Positions 13,502-23,200 of a stretch of 64,000 nucleotides of DNA are shown here, piece by piece (positions within the stretch are counted from its first letter, which is position 1; each line of letters starts with the position of its first letter). A program made the translations under genes and the position numbers. The DNA is from Krasilnikovia cinnamomea (lineage in GTDB: Bacteria; Actinomycetota; Actinomycetes; Mycobacteriales; Micromonosporaceae): assembly GCF_004217545.1 (NCBI RefSeq), contig NZ_SHKY01000001.1:4278001-4342000 (forward strand), given 5' to 3'. Under the pieces are notes generated by a model. That model saw only the letters and a list, made by a program, of their open reading frames with translations. It was not told the DNA's origin and ran no database searches.

Positions 13502-16306
13502 TCAGCCGGTGTTACGCATGCCGGCCGCGATGCCGTTGACCGTGGTCAGCAGGGCACGCTCCAGGGCCGTCGAGTCGCTGGGCCCGCGCCGTCCGCCCGG
13601 CGCGGTCGGCACCTGGCGCTGGGCGTCGTGCAGATCGCGGTACTGGCGCAGCAGCGCCACCTGCAGGTGGTGCAGCGGCTCCAGGTAGGTGTCGCGCACC
13701 CCGAGCGTGCGGGACAGCTGCGGGTTGCCGGCGAGCAGGCCCTCGCCGCCGGTGATCGCGAGGATCTCCTCGACCGTACGCGCGTACTCCTGCTCGATCT
13801 TCGCGAAGATCGGGTGGAGCTGCTCCGGGACGAGGGTCTCCACGTACCGGCGGGCGATCGACAGGTCCGTCTTGGCCAGCATCATCTCCACGTTGGAAAC
13901 GAAGGTACGGAAGAACTGCCAGCCGCCGTACATCTCCTTGAGCACCTCGCCGCTGCCCGACTCGCGTACCGCGGCCAGCCCGCTGCCGACGCCGAACCAG
14001 CCCGGCACGATCTGCCGGGTCTGGGTCCAGCCGAAGACCCACGGGATCGCGCGCAGCCCGCCCAGGCCCGCGTCGGCGTTCGGGCGCTTCGCCGGGCGCG
14101 AGCCGATGTTCAGCGCGCCGAGCAGCTCGGTCGGGGTCGCCGCCCAGAAGTACGCGGCCAGGTCCGGGTCCTCGACCAGCGACCGGTACGCCCGGAACGC
14201 CGCCGCGGACGCGGTGTCCATGGTGGCGTCGAAGCGCGCCAGCCGTCCCGCGTCGACCGAGGAGGTGGTGTGCAGCAGCGTGGCCTGCAGCACGGCGGCG
14301 ACCGTGAGTTCCAGGTTCTCCCGGGCCAGCGCGGGCAGCGTGTACTTGTCCGAGATGACCTCGCCCTGCTCGGTCACCTTGATCGCGCCGTCCAGGGTCC
14401 CGTACGGCTGGGCCAAAATCGCCTCGTGGGTGGGGCCGCCGCCCCGGCCGACCGTGCCGCCCCGGCCGTGGAACAGCCGCAGCCGCACCCCGTGCCGGGC
14501 CGCCACGTCCCGCAGCGCCCGCTGCGCCTTGTGGATCGACCACTGGCTGGTGGTGATGCCCGCCTCCTTGTTGGAGTCGGAGTAGCCGAGCATGACCTCC
14601 TGCAGGTCACCGCGGGCCCGCACGATCTCCCGGTACGCGGGCAGCGACAGCATCTGGTCGAGCAGCTCGCCACCGGCGTCCAGTTCGGCCGGGGTCTCCA
14701 GCAGCGGCACGATCCCGACCCGGGCCTTGCCGCTGTGCAGGTCGATCAGCCCGGCCTCGCGGGCCAGCACGGCCGCCGCCAGCACGTCGTCCACCCCGAG
14801 GGTCATCGAGATGATGTACGACTCGACGACCTCCGGGCCGAACCGGTCCTGCGCGTCGCGGATCGTGTGGAACACGTCGAAGGTCTTGCGGGCCGAGTCG
14901 TTCAGCGGGGTGTCGGCGCTGGCCAGCGGCCGCCGCCCGGTCAGCTCGTCGGCCAGCAGCTTGGTCCGGGCGGCCCGGTCCAGGGTGGGGTACTCGTCCA
15001 CCTCGCCGACCCGGGCGTACATCTGGGCCAGCACCTCGTGGTGCTTCTCCGCGTGCTCGCGGACGTCCAGGGTGGCCAGTTGCAGGCCGAACGCGGACAC
15101 CGTACGGATCGCGGAGGCGACCGTGCCGACCGCGGTGAGCTGGCCGGAGTTGCGGGCCAGCGACGCCCGGATCAGCTCCAGGTCGGCGATCAGCTCGTGG
15201 CTGCCCAGATAGTCGCGGCCGGGCACGTGCGCGGTGCCCTGCTGCAACCGCTTGCGGGTGTTGCCCAGCTTGGCCCGGATGCAGCGCACCTTGAGCCGGT
15301 ACGGCTCCTCGGCGTTGGTACGCCGGAACCGGGGCGCCACCTCGGGCAGGTTGTCCAGGTCCTTCGCGAGGCTGGCGGACAGGTCGAGGGAGACCCCGCG
15401 CAGCCGCCGCGACACCGACAGCTGGTCGATGAGCGCGTCCATCGCGGCCTCGGTGGCCTGGATGCCGTGCTCGTGCTGGATCATCAGCACGTCCCGGGTG
15501 ACGGCCGGGGTGACGAACGGGTTGCCGTCGCGGTCGCCGCCGATCCACGAACCGAAGGTCAGCGGGCGTGACGTCGGGGCGGTCTCCACGCCGAGCTGGC
15601 GCAGCGTGTCGGCGAGGTCGTCGAGGACCTGCGGCGCGGCCTCGGCGTACAGGTCCTTGAGGTAGTAGACGGCGTTGCGGGCCTCGTCGGTCGGGTCCGG
15701 CCGGTCCAGGCGCAGCTCGTCGGTCTGCCACAGCAGGTCGATGAGTTCCGCGAAGCGGCGGGTGGAGGCGCTGGTGTCGGTGGCGTCGTACAGCACCGCG
15801 GCGGCGGCCTCGGCGTCCAGCGCGTCGGCCACCTGGCGCAGCTTCGACAGGATCGAGCGGCGGGCGGCCTCGGTGGGGTGCGCGGTGAAGACCGGGCGTA
15901 CCGCGAGGCGCCGGGCGGCGGCCGCGATCTCGTCGGCGGGCACCCCCTGCTCGGCGATGAGCTTGGCCGCCTGGTCCAGCCAGCCGCCGTTGCGGGCCCG
16001 GCGGCGCCGCAGGTCGCGGGCGCGGTGCACCTGCTCGGTGATGTTCGCCAGGTGGAAATAGGTGGAGAAGGCGCGGGCCAGCTTGGTGCCGGTGGTGACG
16101 TCGAGGGCGGCCAGCCGGGCGGCGGCGGCCGGGGCGTCGGCACGCACCAGCGCGCGGACCTCCTCGACGAGGTCGAGCAGCGGCGGGCCCTCCTGCCGGG
16201 CCAGGGTCTGGCCGAGCAGCGTGCCGATGCGGCGGATGTCCGCGCGCAGGGCCGCGTCGGGGGAGTCTGGCGAGTCGGGGTCGAGGTGGCCGTTCAGGTC
16301 GCTCAC
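13502..16306 (-). CDS. ppc: Phosphoenolpyruvate carboxylase
   Basis: 934 residues, the usual size. Bicarbonate and PEP give oxaloacetate and phosphate, refilling the TCA cycle in the cytosol. Hallmarks in order: the catalytic-His loop VFTAHPTEAARRS, then GSWIGGDRDGNPFVT, the glycine loop FHGRGGTVGRGGGPTHEAIL, and the C-terminal GMRNTG that ends at the active site. The frame is open for 50 codons upstream, but GTG at 16306 has AAGGAG at proper spacing and gives VSDLNGHLDPDS, so it is preferred. About 200 bases separate it from the divergent lysyl-oxidase-like gene. Confidence 0.96.
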   Translation of the reverse strand: MSDLNGHLDPDSPDSPDAALRADIRRIGTLLGQTLARQEGPPLLDLVEEVRALVRADAPAAAARLAALDVTTGTKLARAFSTYFHLANITEQVHRARDLRRRRARNGGWLDQAAKLIAEQGVPADEIAAAARRLAVRPVFTAHPTEAARRSILSKLRQVADALDAEAAAAVLYDATDTSASTRRFAELIDLLWQTDELRLDRPDPTDEARNAVYYLKDLYAEAAPQVLDDLADTLRQLGVETAPTSRPLTFGSWIGGDRDGNPFVTPAVTRDVLMIQHEHGIQATEAAMDALIDQLSVSRRLRGVSLDLSASLAKDLDNLPEVAPRFRRTNAEEPYRLKVRCIRAKLGNTRKRLQQGTAHVPGRDYLGSHELIADLELIRASLARNSGQLTAVGTVASAIRTVSAFGLQLATLDVREHAEKHHEVLAQMYARVGEVDEYPTLDRAARTKLLADELTGRRPLASADTPLNDSARKTFDVFHTIRDAQDRFGPEVVESYIISMTLGVDDVLAAAVLAREAGLIDLHSGKARVGIVPLLETPAELDAGGELLDQMLSLPAYREIVRARGDLQEVMLGYSDSNKEAGITTSQWSIHKAQRALRDVAARHGVRLRLFHGRGGTVGRGGGPTHEAILAQPYGTLDGAIKVTEQGEVISDKYTLPALARENLELTVAAVLQATLLHTTSSVDAGRLARFDATMDTASAAAFRAYRSLVEDPDLAAYFWAATPTELLGALNIGSRPAKRPNADAGLGGLRAIPWVFGWTQTRQIVPGWFGVGSGLAAVRESGSGEVLKEMYGGWQFFRTFVSNVEMMLAKTDLSIARRYVETLVPEQLHPIFAKIEQEYARTVEEILAITGGEGLLAGNPQLSRTLGVRDTYLEPLHHLQVALLRQYRDLHDAQRQVPTAPGGRRGPSDSTALERALLTTVNGIAAGMRNTG

Positions 16307-16505
16307 CGGGACGCTCCTTATGCGTGATGTGCGGTGGACGGCGCTGTCCCGACTTCCCGCCGATGGTATCGGCGTCGCGACCTGGCTGCGTATTTTGAGG
16401 TGAGTCTCATACGTCCTAACGCTGAGTTCACCACGCACCGGGTTCCATGTCCCCACACATCGACCGACGTGTCTTTGGTCGGCCTATTCGTGGAGGACAT
16501 TTTCG

Positions 16506-18170
16506 ATGAGCAACAGGCTCAGCCGTCGTGCGCGCACGCGGCTCCTGGTAGCGGGCGCCGTGACCACCGCGGTGGCCGCCGCCGCGGCCGGTGTGGGGGT
16601 GGCGACGGCTGCCGCCGATCCGCCGGCACTGGCGTTCGTGTCGGCCACCCCCAACGTGACCGCGGAGCGTCACATCTTCAGTGACGGATCGTGGTTCAAC
16701 GTCGATCTGGGGGTGAACCTGATCGCCGGAAAGAACCCGTTCGAGATCCGGGCGTCCCGCAAGTCGTACGCGGACCCGATCGTGGCGCAGCAGTTCGTCA
16801 CGGAGAAGGGCAAGACGAAGAAGGTGAACCTGCCCGCGGGCATGGTCACGAACTTCGAGGGCCTGAGGAACTTCACCACGATCACGGTGAAGGACACCTC
16901 CGGCAAGCAGGTCAAGCAGTACCAGCAGGACTTCTGTCCCAACGGCTGGGACACGCACCGGACCCGGCCGGACGCGCCGGCGGAGAGCCCGTACCCGCAG
17001 TCGTGCAACGGGTCCAACCCGTTCACGCTCGGCGCGGTGTGGGGCATCCAGGCCGGTTGGAACGCCCCCGTGGCGAACGACGGCTACCGGGGCGACTCCG
17101 GAAACTCGGAGCTCGACCTGCCGGTCGGCGACTACGCCGTGACCGTGGAGCTGAACAAGACGTACCGGGACTTCTTCAAGATCCCCGCCAAGAGCGCCTC
17201 CGTGCAGCTCAACATGAAGGTCGTCGAGATCAAGGAGTCCGAGGGCGAGGGCGACGGACCCAACCCGTCGCCCAGCTCCCCGGCGCGGCTGAAGGCCAAG
17301 GACGCGAAGGCCGCGCGGGCCCAGGCCCTGCGGGCGGAAGCCGCCGCACCGGGCGACGAGCACAGCGTGCACGGCGGCGAGGGCGTCGAGAGCAAGCAGA
17401 TCGCGGGCTACCTGCCCGCGTTCCGGCCCCCGGCGAAGGCCCCGCAGGGGGCGCTGCGCAGCACCGCCCAGGCGCCCAAGGGCCCGCGGCCGGACCTGCG
17501 CTCGCTGCCCGCCTGGGACATCTCCCTGGAGGAGGGCACCGACGGCGTCAAGGACGGCAAGTGGTACATCAACTTCGGTGCCACCGTGTGGAACGCCGGA
17601 CCCTCGACCCTGCTGGTCGACGGCTTCCGCCGCACCGGCACCGAGCTGATGGACGCGTACCAGTACTTCTTCGACAACAACGGCAAGCAGGTCGGCTCGG
17701 CCAAGGCCGGGACGATGGAGTGGGACAACCGGGAGGGCCACAAGCACTGGCACTTCACCGACTTCGCCCAGTACAACCTGCTCAAGGCGGACAAGAAGCT
17801 GGCCGTGCGCAGCGGCAAGGAGGCGTTCTGCCTGGCCAACACGGACGCGATCGACTACACCGTGCCCGGTGCCAAGTGGCGCCCGGAGAACACCGACCTC
17901 TCCACCGCCTGCGGCGGCAACACCGCGGTGGCGGTGCGTGAGGTGCTCGACTCCGGCAACGGCGACACGTACAGCCAGGCCCGGCCGGGCCAGTCGTTCG
18001 AGGTGACCGACCTGCCGAACGGCACGTACTACATCGAGGTGAAGGCGAACCCGGAGAACAAGCTCGCCGAGTCCAGCACCACGAACAACACCTCGCTGCG
18101 GAAGGTCATCCTGGGCGGCACCCCGCAGGAGCGCACCCTGACGGTGCCGTCGGTGTACGGCCTCGACTGA
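16506..18170 (+). CDS. Secreted lysyl-oxidase-like protein
   Basis: 554 residues: signal peptide (about 1-36), an N-terminal beta-rich region (about 40-245), a charged low-complexity linker (about 248-320) and a C-terminal lysyl oxidase (Lox) domain (about 330-545). The copper-site motif HKHWHFTDFAQY (about residue 411) corresponds to the His-rich loop of animal lysyl oxidases. The ending SSTTNNTSLRKVIL is typical of bacterial members. Animal enzymes oxidise peptidyl lysine with a quinone cofactor; the substrates of bacterial members are largely unknown. The ATG follows GGAGG. A 12-bp terminator lies after the stop. Confidence 0.8.
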   Translation: MSNRLSRRARTRLLVAGAVTTAVAAAAAGVGVATAAADPPALAFVSATPNVTAERHIFSDGSWFNVDLGVNLIAGKNPFEIRASRKSYADPIVAQQFVTEKGKTKKVNLPAGMVTNFEGLRNFTTITVKDTSGKQVKQYQQDFCPNGWDTHRTRPDAPAESPYPQSCNGSNPFTLGAVWGIQAGWNAPVANDGYRGDSGNSELDLPVGDYAVTVELNKTYRDFFKIPAKSASVQLNMKVVEIKESEGEGDGPNPSPSSPARLKAKDAKAARAQALRAEAAAPGDEHSVHGGEGVESKQIAGYLPAFRPPAKAPQGALRSTAQAPKGPRPDLRSLPAWDISLEEGTDGVKDGKWYINFGATVWNAGPSTLLVDGFRRTGTELMDAYQYFFDNNGKQVGSAKAGTMEWDNREGHKHWHFTDFAQYNLLKADKKLAVRSGKEAFCLANTDAIDYTVPGAKWRPENTDLSTACGGNTAVAVREVLDSGNGDTYSQARPGQSFEVTDLPNGTYYIEVKANPENKLAESSTTNNTSLRKVILGGTPQERTLTVPSVYGLD

Positions 18171-18190
18171 TGTGTAGGCGGTGACCCCGG

Positions 18191-18220
18191 GCGGGTCCGA
18201 GGCGACGACCTCGGGCCCGC
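18191..18220 (+). terminator. Terminator of the lysyl-oxidase-like gene
   Basis: A 12-bp stem (18191-18202 with 18209-18220, one G-U pair) with a 6-base loop, 20 bases after the stop. Confidence 0.8.
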
Positions 18221-18236
18221 CCGGGCGCCTTTCCGG

Positions 18237-18304
18237 GTCAGGCCGACATGGGTGTCAGGCCGACATGGGTGTCAGGCCGACATGGGTGTCAGGCCGACAT
18301 GGGT
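18237..18304. repeat. Four perfect copies of a 17-bp tandem repeat at the hoxX 3' end
   Basis: The unit GTCAGGCCGACATGGGT is repeated four times without change. The end of the minus-strand hoxX frame (PMSA, stop) lies in the right-most unit, and every unit carries the same in-frame-type TGA. Changes in copy number would therefore leave the protein end intact, because 17 bases shift the frame only after the stop. Confidence 0.95.
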
Positions 18305-20064
18305 ACGGCGGGGCGCACGCGGGTCCCGGGCGCGTCGTCGGCGGCGGACCGCTGGCGGGACAACCGGGCTCCCCGCGCCGGTTCCGCGGGCCGCGCCGCC
18401 AGCCGTTGCGGGGTGCCCTCCGGGGCGGCCTTGGTGACGAAGGCGCGCCGCGCGGCGGCGAAGCCGGACCGGTCCGCGAACATGTCGCGGCTCATCTCGG
18501 CCAGCTCCTGCGCCTCGTACGCGTCCAGCGGCACCGGCTCGGCGGCCAGCGCCCCGGCCTTGGCCGCCCGCCGGGCCCGGGCCGCCCGGGGATCGGCCAG
18601 CCGCTGCGCCAGCTCGGTCAGCCACTCGGTGTACGCCTGCGGGTGCCGCGGTCCGACCTCGTCGACCAGACCCAGTGTGGCGGCCCGTTCCGCGCTGACC
18701 GGCAGCCGCCGCTCCAGCAACTGCCGGGCCGTTTCGGCGCCGACGCGCCGGGGCAGGGTGAAGGTGTGCAGCTCGGAGCCGTAGAGCCCGATGTCGTAGT
18801 ACGGGTTGAGCACGATCCCGGCCCGCGCGGCGACCACGTCCGCGCCGAGGCCGAGCATGGCTCCGCCCGCGCCCGCGCTGCCCGCGTACGCCGCTACCAC
18901 GGTCTGCCGGGTGCAGCCGATGATCTCCCGGCACACCTCGTTGATGGCCTTGATGTTGGCCCACGCGGTCCCGGCCGGGTCGGCGGCGGCCTCGGTGATG
19001 TTGAGGTGGATTCCGTTGCTGAAGGCTTCCGTGCCGCCGCGCAGCACCAGCACCCGGGTGTCCTGGCCGGCGGCGTGCCGCAGCGCGGCGCGCAGGCGGC
19101 GGCAGTGCGCGGTGGACATCGCACCGTTGTAGAAGTCGAACACGAGCCAGCCCACGACGCCGGTGCGCCGGTACCGGATCTGCCGGTACGACGGCTGCTC
19201 CGCGTCGCCGCAGGGACCCACGGGCGCATGCGGCACCCCGCTGATCCGATGCCGCAGCAGGCTCGTGGCGGGCAGCTTGAACGCGGGCCCCGTCCCGGCC
19301 TCGGCCGCCCGCAGGTGCCCGAGCCACACCGCCCCGTCACCGGTGCCGACCAGCACGGCGCCCTGGCGGCGGGCCAGCACCGCACCGGGCCGCGTGCCCA
19401 GGGCCAGCCCGGGATGCGCGTCGTAGGCGAACACGGCCAGTCCGGCCACCTCCGTGCGTACCCCTGGAAAGCCGTCGGCGGCGCGGATGTGCCGCACGAT
19501 GTGCTCGGTCGGCTCGGTCCAGTCGAAGGCCCGGTCGGACTGGGTCATCAGCGGCCGCGTGCGGGCCTCGGCCAGGTCCTGCGCGGGCGTCGGGGTGAAG
19601 TCCGGGTCGGCGGCCTTGGCCAGCACCTCGGTGATGCACTCCAGCGCGGCGTCCGCGACCGGGCCCGAGTACAGCGCGGACTTGCGCGGCGGCGGGCCCG
19701 GCACCGGGAAGCTCCGGTGCGCCCAGACCGGCCCTGCGTCCATCTCCTCGACCGCCTGCAGCGCGGTGACCCCCCAGGTGGTGGCGCCCTCGCTGATCGC
19801 CCAGTCCAGCGACGACGGGCCCCGGTCGCCGACCGGACCCGGGTGGATGATCACCGTCCGCCAGTTCTGCCAGACCTCCGCGGGCACCCGGTGCTTCAGG
19901 TACGGGCAGAGCACGAGTTCCGGCTGCGCGGACCGGACCCCGTCGACGATCTCCTCGGGTCCGGTCGCCAGCAGCACCCCCACGTCGTGACCGGCCTCGG
20001 TCAGCGCGCACCACGCGCGCTGACTGAGCCCGTTGAACGCCGACACCAGCAGCAGAACCCGCAC
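18289..20064 (-). CDS. hoxX: HoxX-type [NiFe]-hydrogenase maturation protein
   Basis: 591 residues with two domains. The N-terminal formyl-tetrahydrofolate transferase-like part (about 1-280) carries the HoxX signature HPGPVGDRGPSSLDWAI (about 74-90). The C-terminal enoyl-CoA hydratase/isomerase-like part (about 300-560) carries SNGIHLNITEAAADP and YAGSAGAGGAMLGLGADVV. HoxX makes the CO ligand of the hydrogenase active site from formyl-THF via formyl-CoA under oxic conditions. The GTG at 20064 has GGGAGG upstream. No hydrogenase structural or hyp gene is in this window, so the partner must be elsewhere or lost. The gene ends inside a 17-bp tandem repeat. Confidence 0.88.
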   Translation of the reverse strand: MRVLLLVSAFNGLSQRAWCALTEAGHDVGVLLATGPEEIVDGVRSAQPELVLCPYLKHRVPAEVWQNWRTVIIHPGPVGDRGPSSLDWAISEGATTWGVTALQAVEEMDAGPVWAHRSFPVPGPPPRKSALYSGPVADAALECITEVLAKAADPDFTPTPAQDLAEARTRPLMTQSDRAFDWTEPTEHIVRHIRAADGFPGVRTEVAGLAVFAYDAHPGLALGTRPGAVLARRQGAVLVGTGDGAVWLGHLRAAEAGTGPAFKLPATSLLRHRISGVPHAPVGPCGDAEQPSYRQIRYRRTGVVGWLVFDFYNGAMSTAHCRRLRAALRHAAGQDTRVLVLRGGTEAFSNGIHLNITEAAADPAGTAWANIKAINEVCREIIGCTRQTVVAAYAGSAGAGGAMLGLGADVVAARAGIVLNPYYDIGLYGSELHTFTLPRRVGAETARQLLERRLPVSAERAATLGLVDEVGPRHPQAYTEWLTELAQRLADPRAARARRAAKAGALAAEPVPLDAYEAQELAEMSRDMFADRSGFAAARRAFVTKAAPEGTPQRLAARPAEPARGARLSRQRSAADDAPGTRVRPAVPMSA

Positions 20065-20270
20065 ATCGCCTCCCCAGACGTGGTCCCCAGACCGGTTCGC
20101 GAGTCTTGGGCGTGTCAGAAGGCTTATGTCGGACGGGGTGTGCGACCCGGTCGGGGCCCGGCCGTGTCGGTGGCCCGGACTATCCTGAGGGTCGCGAACC
20201 CCCGTCCTACCGGACGACCGGGGGCATCCGGCGTGCCTTCCGCCCGGACAACGCAGCCCAAGGAGCGTTC

Positions 20271-23200
20271 ATGCAACTCGCCGGCCTGATCCCGGCCGCC
20301 CTGCGCGACCGTGGCCTTTCCCGTGCGCGCGACCTGGCCCGCAAGGGCGGCGTCGACGCGGACGCCCTCGACCTGACCGCCCCGGCGGCGCTGCGCCCGT
20401 TCGTCGTGGCGGCCGTAGCGGCGCCCGCCGACGCCGGCGGTGCCGAACGCCCGGTCCTGGCCGTCACCGCGACCAGCCGCGAGGCCGACGACCTCGCCGA
20501 CGCGCTGCGCGGCCTGCTCGACCCCGACCGGGTCGAGGTGTTCCCGTCCTGGGAGACGCTGCCGCACGAGCGGCTGTCGCCGCGCTCCGACACGGTCGGG
20601 CGCCGCCTCGCGGTGCTGCGCCGCCTCGCCCACCCCGACACCGGTCCGCTGTCGGTCGTGGTGGCGCCGGTGCGCAGCCTGCTCCAGCCGCAGCTCAAGG
20701 GCCTGGGCGAGCTGGCCCCCGTGGAGCTGGCGGCGGGCGGGTCCGCCGAGCTGGAGGACGTCGCCCGGCGGCTGTCCGACCTGGCGTACGCCCGGGTCGA
20801 CCTGGTCACCAAGCGCGGCGAGTTCGCGGTGCGCGGCGGCATCCTGGACGTCTTCCCGCCCACCGACGAGCACCCGTCGCGGGTCGAGTTCTGGGGCGAC
20901 GAGGTCGAGGAGATCCGTACGTTCGCGGTGGCCGACCAGCGCACCATCGACCCGGTCGACGCTCTGTTCGCGCCGCCGTGCCGGGAGCTGCTGCTCACCC
21001 CGCAGGTGCGCGAGCGGGCCGCCGCGCTGGCCGCCCAGCATCCCGAGCTGGCCGAGATCCTCGACAAGCTGGCCGAGGGCATCCCGGTCGAGGGCATGGA
21101 GTCGCTGGCCCCCGCGCTGCTGTCCGGAGATTCCGCCGGCGCGGACAGCATGGAGCTGCTGCTGGACTGCATGCCCACCGGCACCCAGGTGCTGCTGTGC
21201 GACCCGGAGCGGATCCGCACCCGCGCGCACGACCTGGTCCGTACGTCCGCCGAGTTCCTGGAGGCCAGCTGGGCCGCCGCCGCGGTCGGCGGCGAGGCCC
21301 CGATCGACGTCGGCGCGGTCGCCTTCCGCACCCTGGCCGACGTGCGCGCGCACGCCGCCACGCTGCGCCAGCCCTGGTGGACGATCTCCCCGTTCGGCCT
21401 CGCCGAGGCGGACGAGGCGCCGGAGTCGGACACGCCGTGGCTGGAGTCCGCCCCGGTCGAGGTGAGCCCCGACACCGGGGACGCGATCAGCCTGGCCGCC
21501 CAGCCCGTGCCGCTGTATCACGGCGACACCGCCCGGCTCGCCGCCGACCTGGGCCAGTGGATCGGGCAGAAGTGGGCCGTCGCCCTGGTCTTCGAGGGCC
21601 ACGGCACCGCGCAGCGGGCCACCGAGCTGCTGCGCGACGCCGGGCTCGGGGTCACCCCGGTCGACGCGGTGACCGTTCCGGTCGAGCCGGGTCAGCTGCT
21701 GGTCACCTGCGGCCCGCTCAACCACGGCTTCGTCGACCCCGGCTCGCAGCTCGCGGTCATCACGGGCAACGACATCACCGGCGGTCGCGGCGCGTCCACC
21801 AAGGACATGCGCAAGATGCCCAGCCGCCGCCGCAACACCATCGACCCGCTCGAGCTCAAGATGGGCGACCACGTCGTGCACGAGCAGCACGGCATCGGCC
21901 GCTACATCGAGCTGGTGCAGCGCACGGTCAACGGCGCCGACCGCGAGTACCTGGTGATCGAGTACGCGCCGAGCAAGCGCGGCCAGCCCGGCGACCGCCT
22001 GTTCGTCCCCACCGACCAGCTCGACCAGCTTTCCCGCTACGTCGGCGGCGAGTCGCCCACCCTGCACAAGATGGGCGGCTCCGACTGGCAGAAGGCCAAG
22101 GCCCGGGCCCGCAAGGCCGTCCGCGAGATCGCCGCCCAGCTGATCCAGCTGTACGCGGCCCGGCAGGCGTCCAAGGGGCACGCGTTCGCGCCGGACACCC
22201 CGTGGCAGCGGGAGCTGGAGGACGCGTTCCCGTACACGGAGACTCCGGACCAGCTGGCCGCCATCCACGAGGTCAAGCACGACATGGAGCAGGCCGTCCC
22301 GATGGACAGGCTGATCTGCGGCGACGTCGGGTACGGCAAGACCGAGATCGCGGTGCGGGCCGCGTTCAAGGCGGTGCAGGACGGCAAGCAGGTCGCCGTG
22401 CTGGTGCCCACGACGCTGCTGGCCCAGCAGCACTACAACACGTTCTCCGAGCGGATGAGCCAGTTCCCCGTGGCGGTCCGCCAGCTGTCCCGCTTCCAGA
22501 CGCCCACGGAGGCGAAGCAGACGCTGGAGCAGGCCGCCGACGGCACCGCCGACATCGTCATCGGGACCCACCGGCTGCTGCAGAACGCGACCCGCTTCAA
22601 GAACCTGGGCATGGTCATCGTCGACGAGGAGCAGCGCTTCGGCGTCGAGCACAAGGAGCACCTGAAGACGCTGCGCGCCTCCGTGGACGTGCTCACCATG
22701 TCCGCCACCCCGATCCCGCGCACCCTGGAGATGGCGATCACCGGCATCCGGGAGATGTCCACGATCGCCACCCCGCCCGAGGAGCGGCATCCGGTGCTCA
22801 CGTTCGTCGGGGCGTACGACGACAAGCAGGTCGCCGCCGCCATCCACCGCGAGCTGCTACGCGACGGTCAGGTGTTCTACCTGCACAACCGGGTCGAGTC
22901 CATCGAGAAGGCGGCCCGGCGGCTGCGCGAGCTGGTGCCCGAGGCCCGGGTCGCGGTGGCGCACGGGCAGTTGGGCGAGGACGCGCTGGAGAAGGTGATG
23001 GTCGGCTTCTGGGAGAAGGAGTTTGACGTCCTGGTCTGCACGACCATCGTGGAGTCCGGCATCGACATCCCGAACGCCAACACCCTCATCGTGGAACGCG
23101 CCGACCTGCTCGGCCTGGCCCAGCTGCACCAGATCCGGGGCCGGGTCGGCCGGGGCCGCGAGCGCGCGTACTCCTACTTCCTGTACCCGCGCGAGAAGCC

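Noticed and set aside
13628..15571. 647-codon plus-strand frame opposite PEP carboxylase
   Set aside because: A mirror frame of a certain gene, with composition typical of GC-rich antisense frames and no motif.
20124..22847. 907-codon minus-strand frame opposite mfd
   Set aside because: An antisense shadow of a highly conserved gene.
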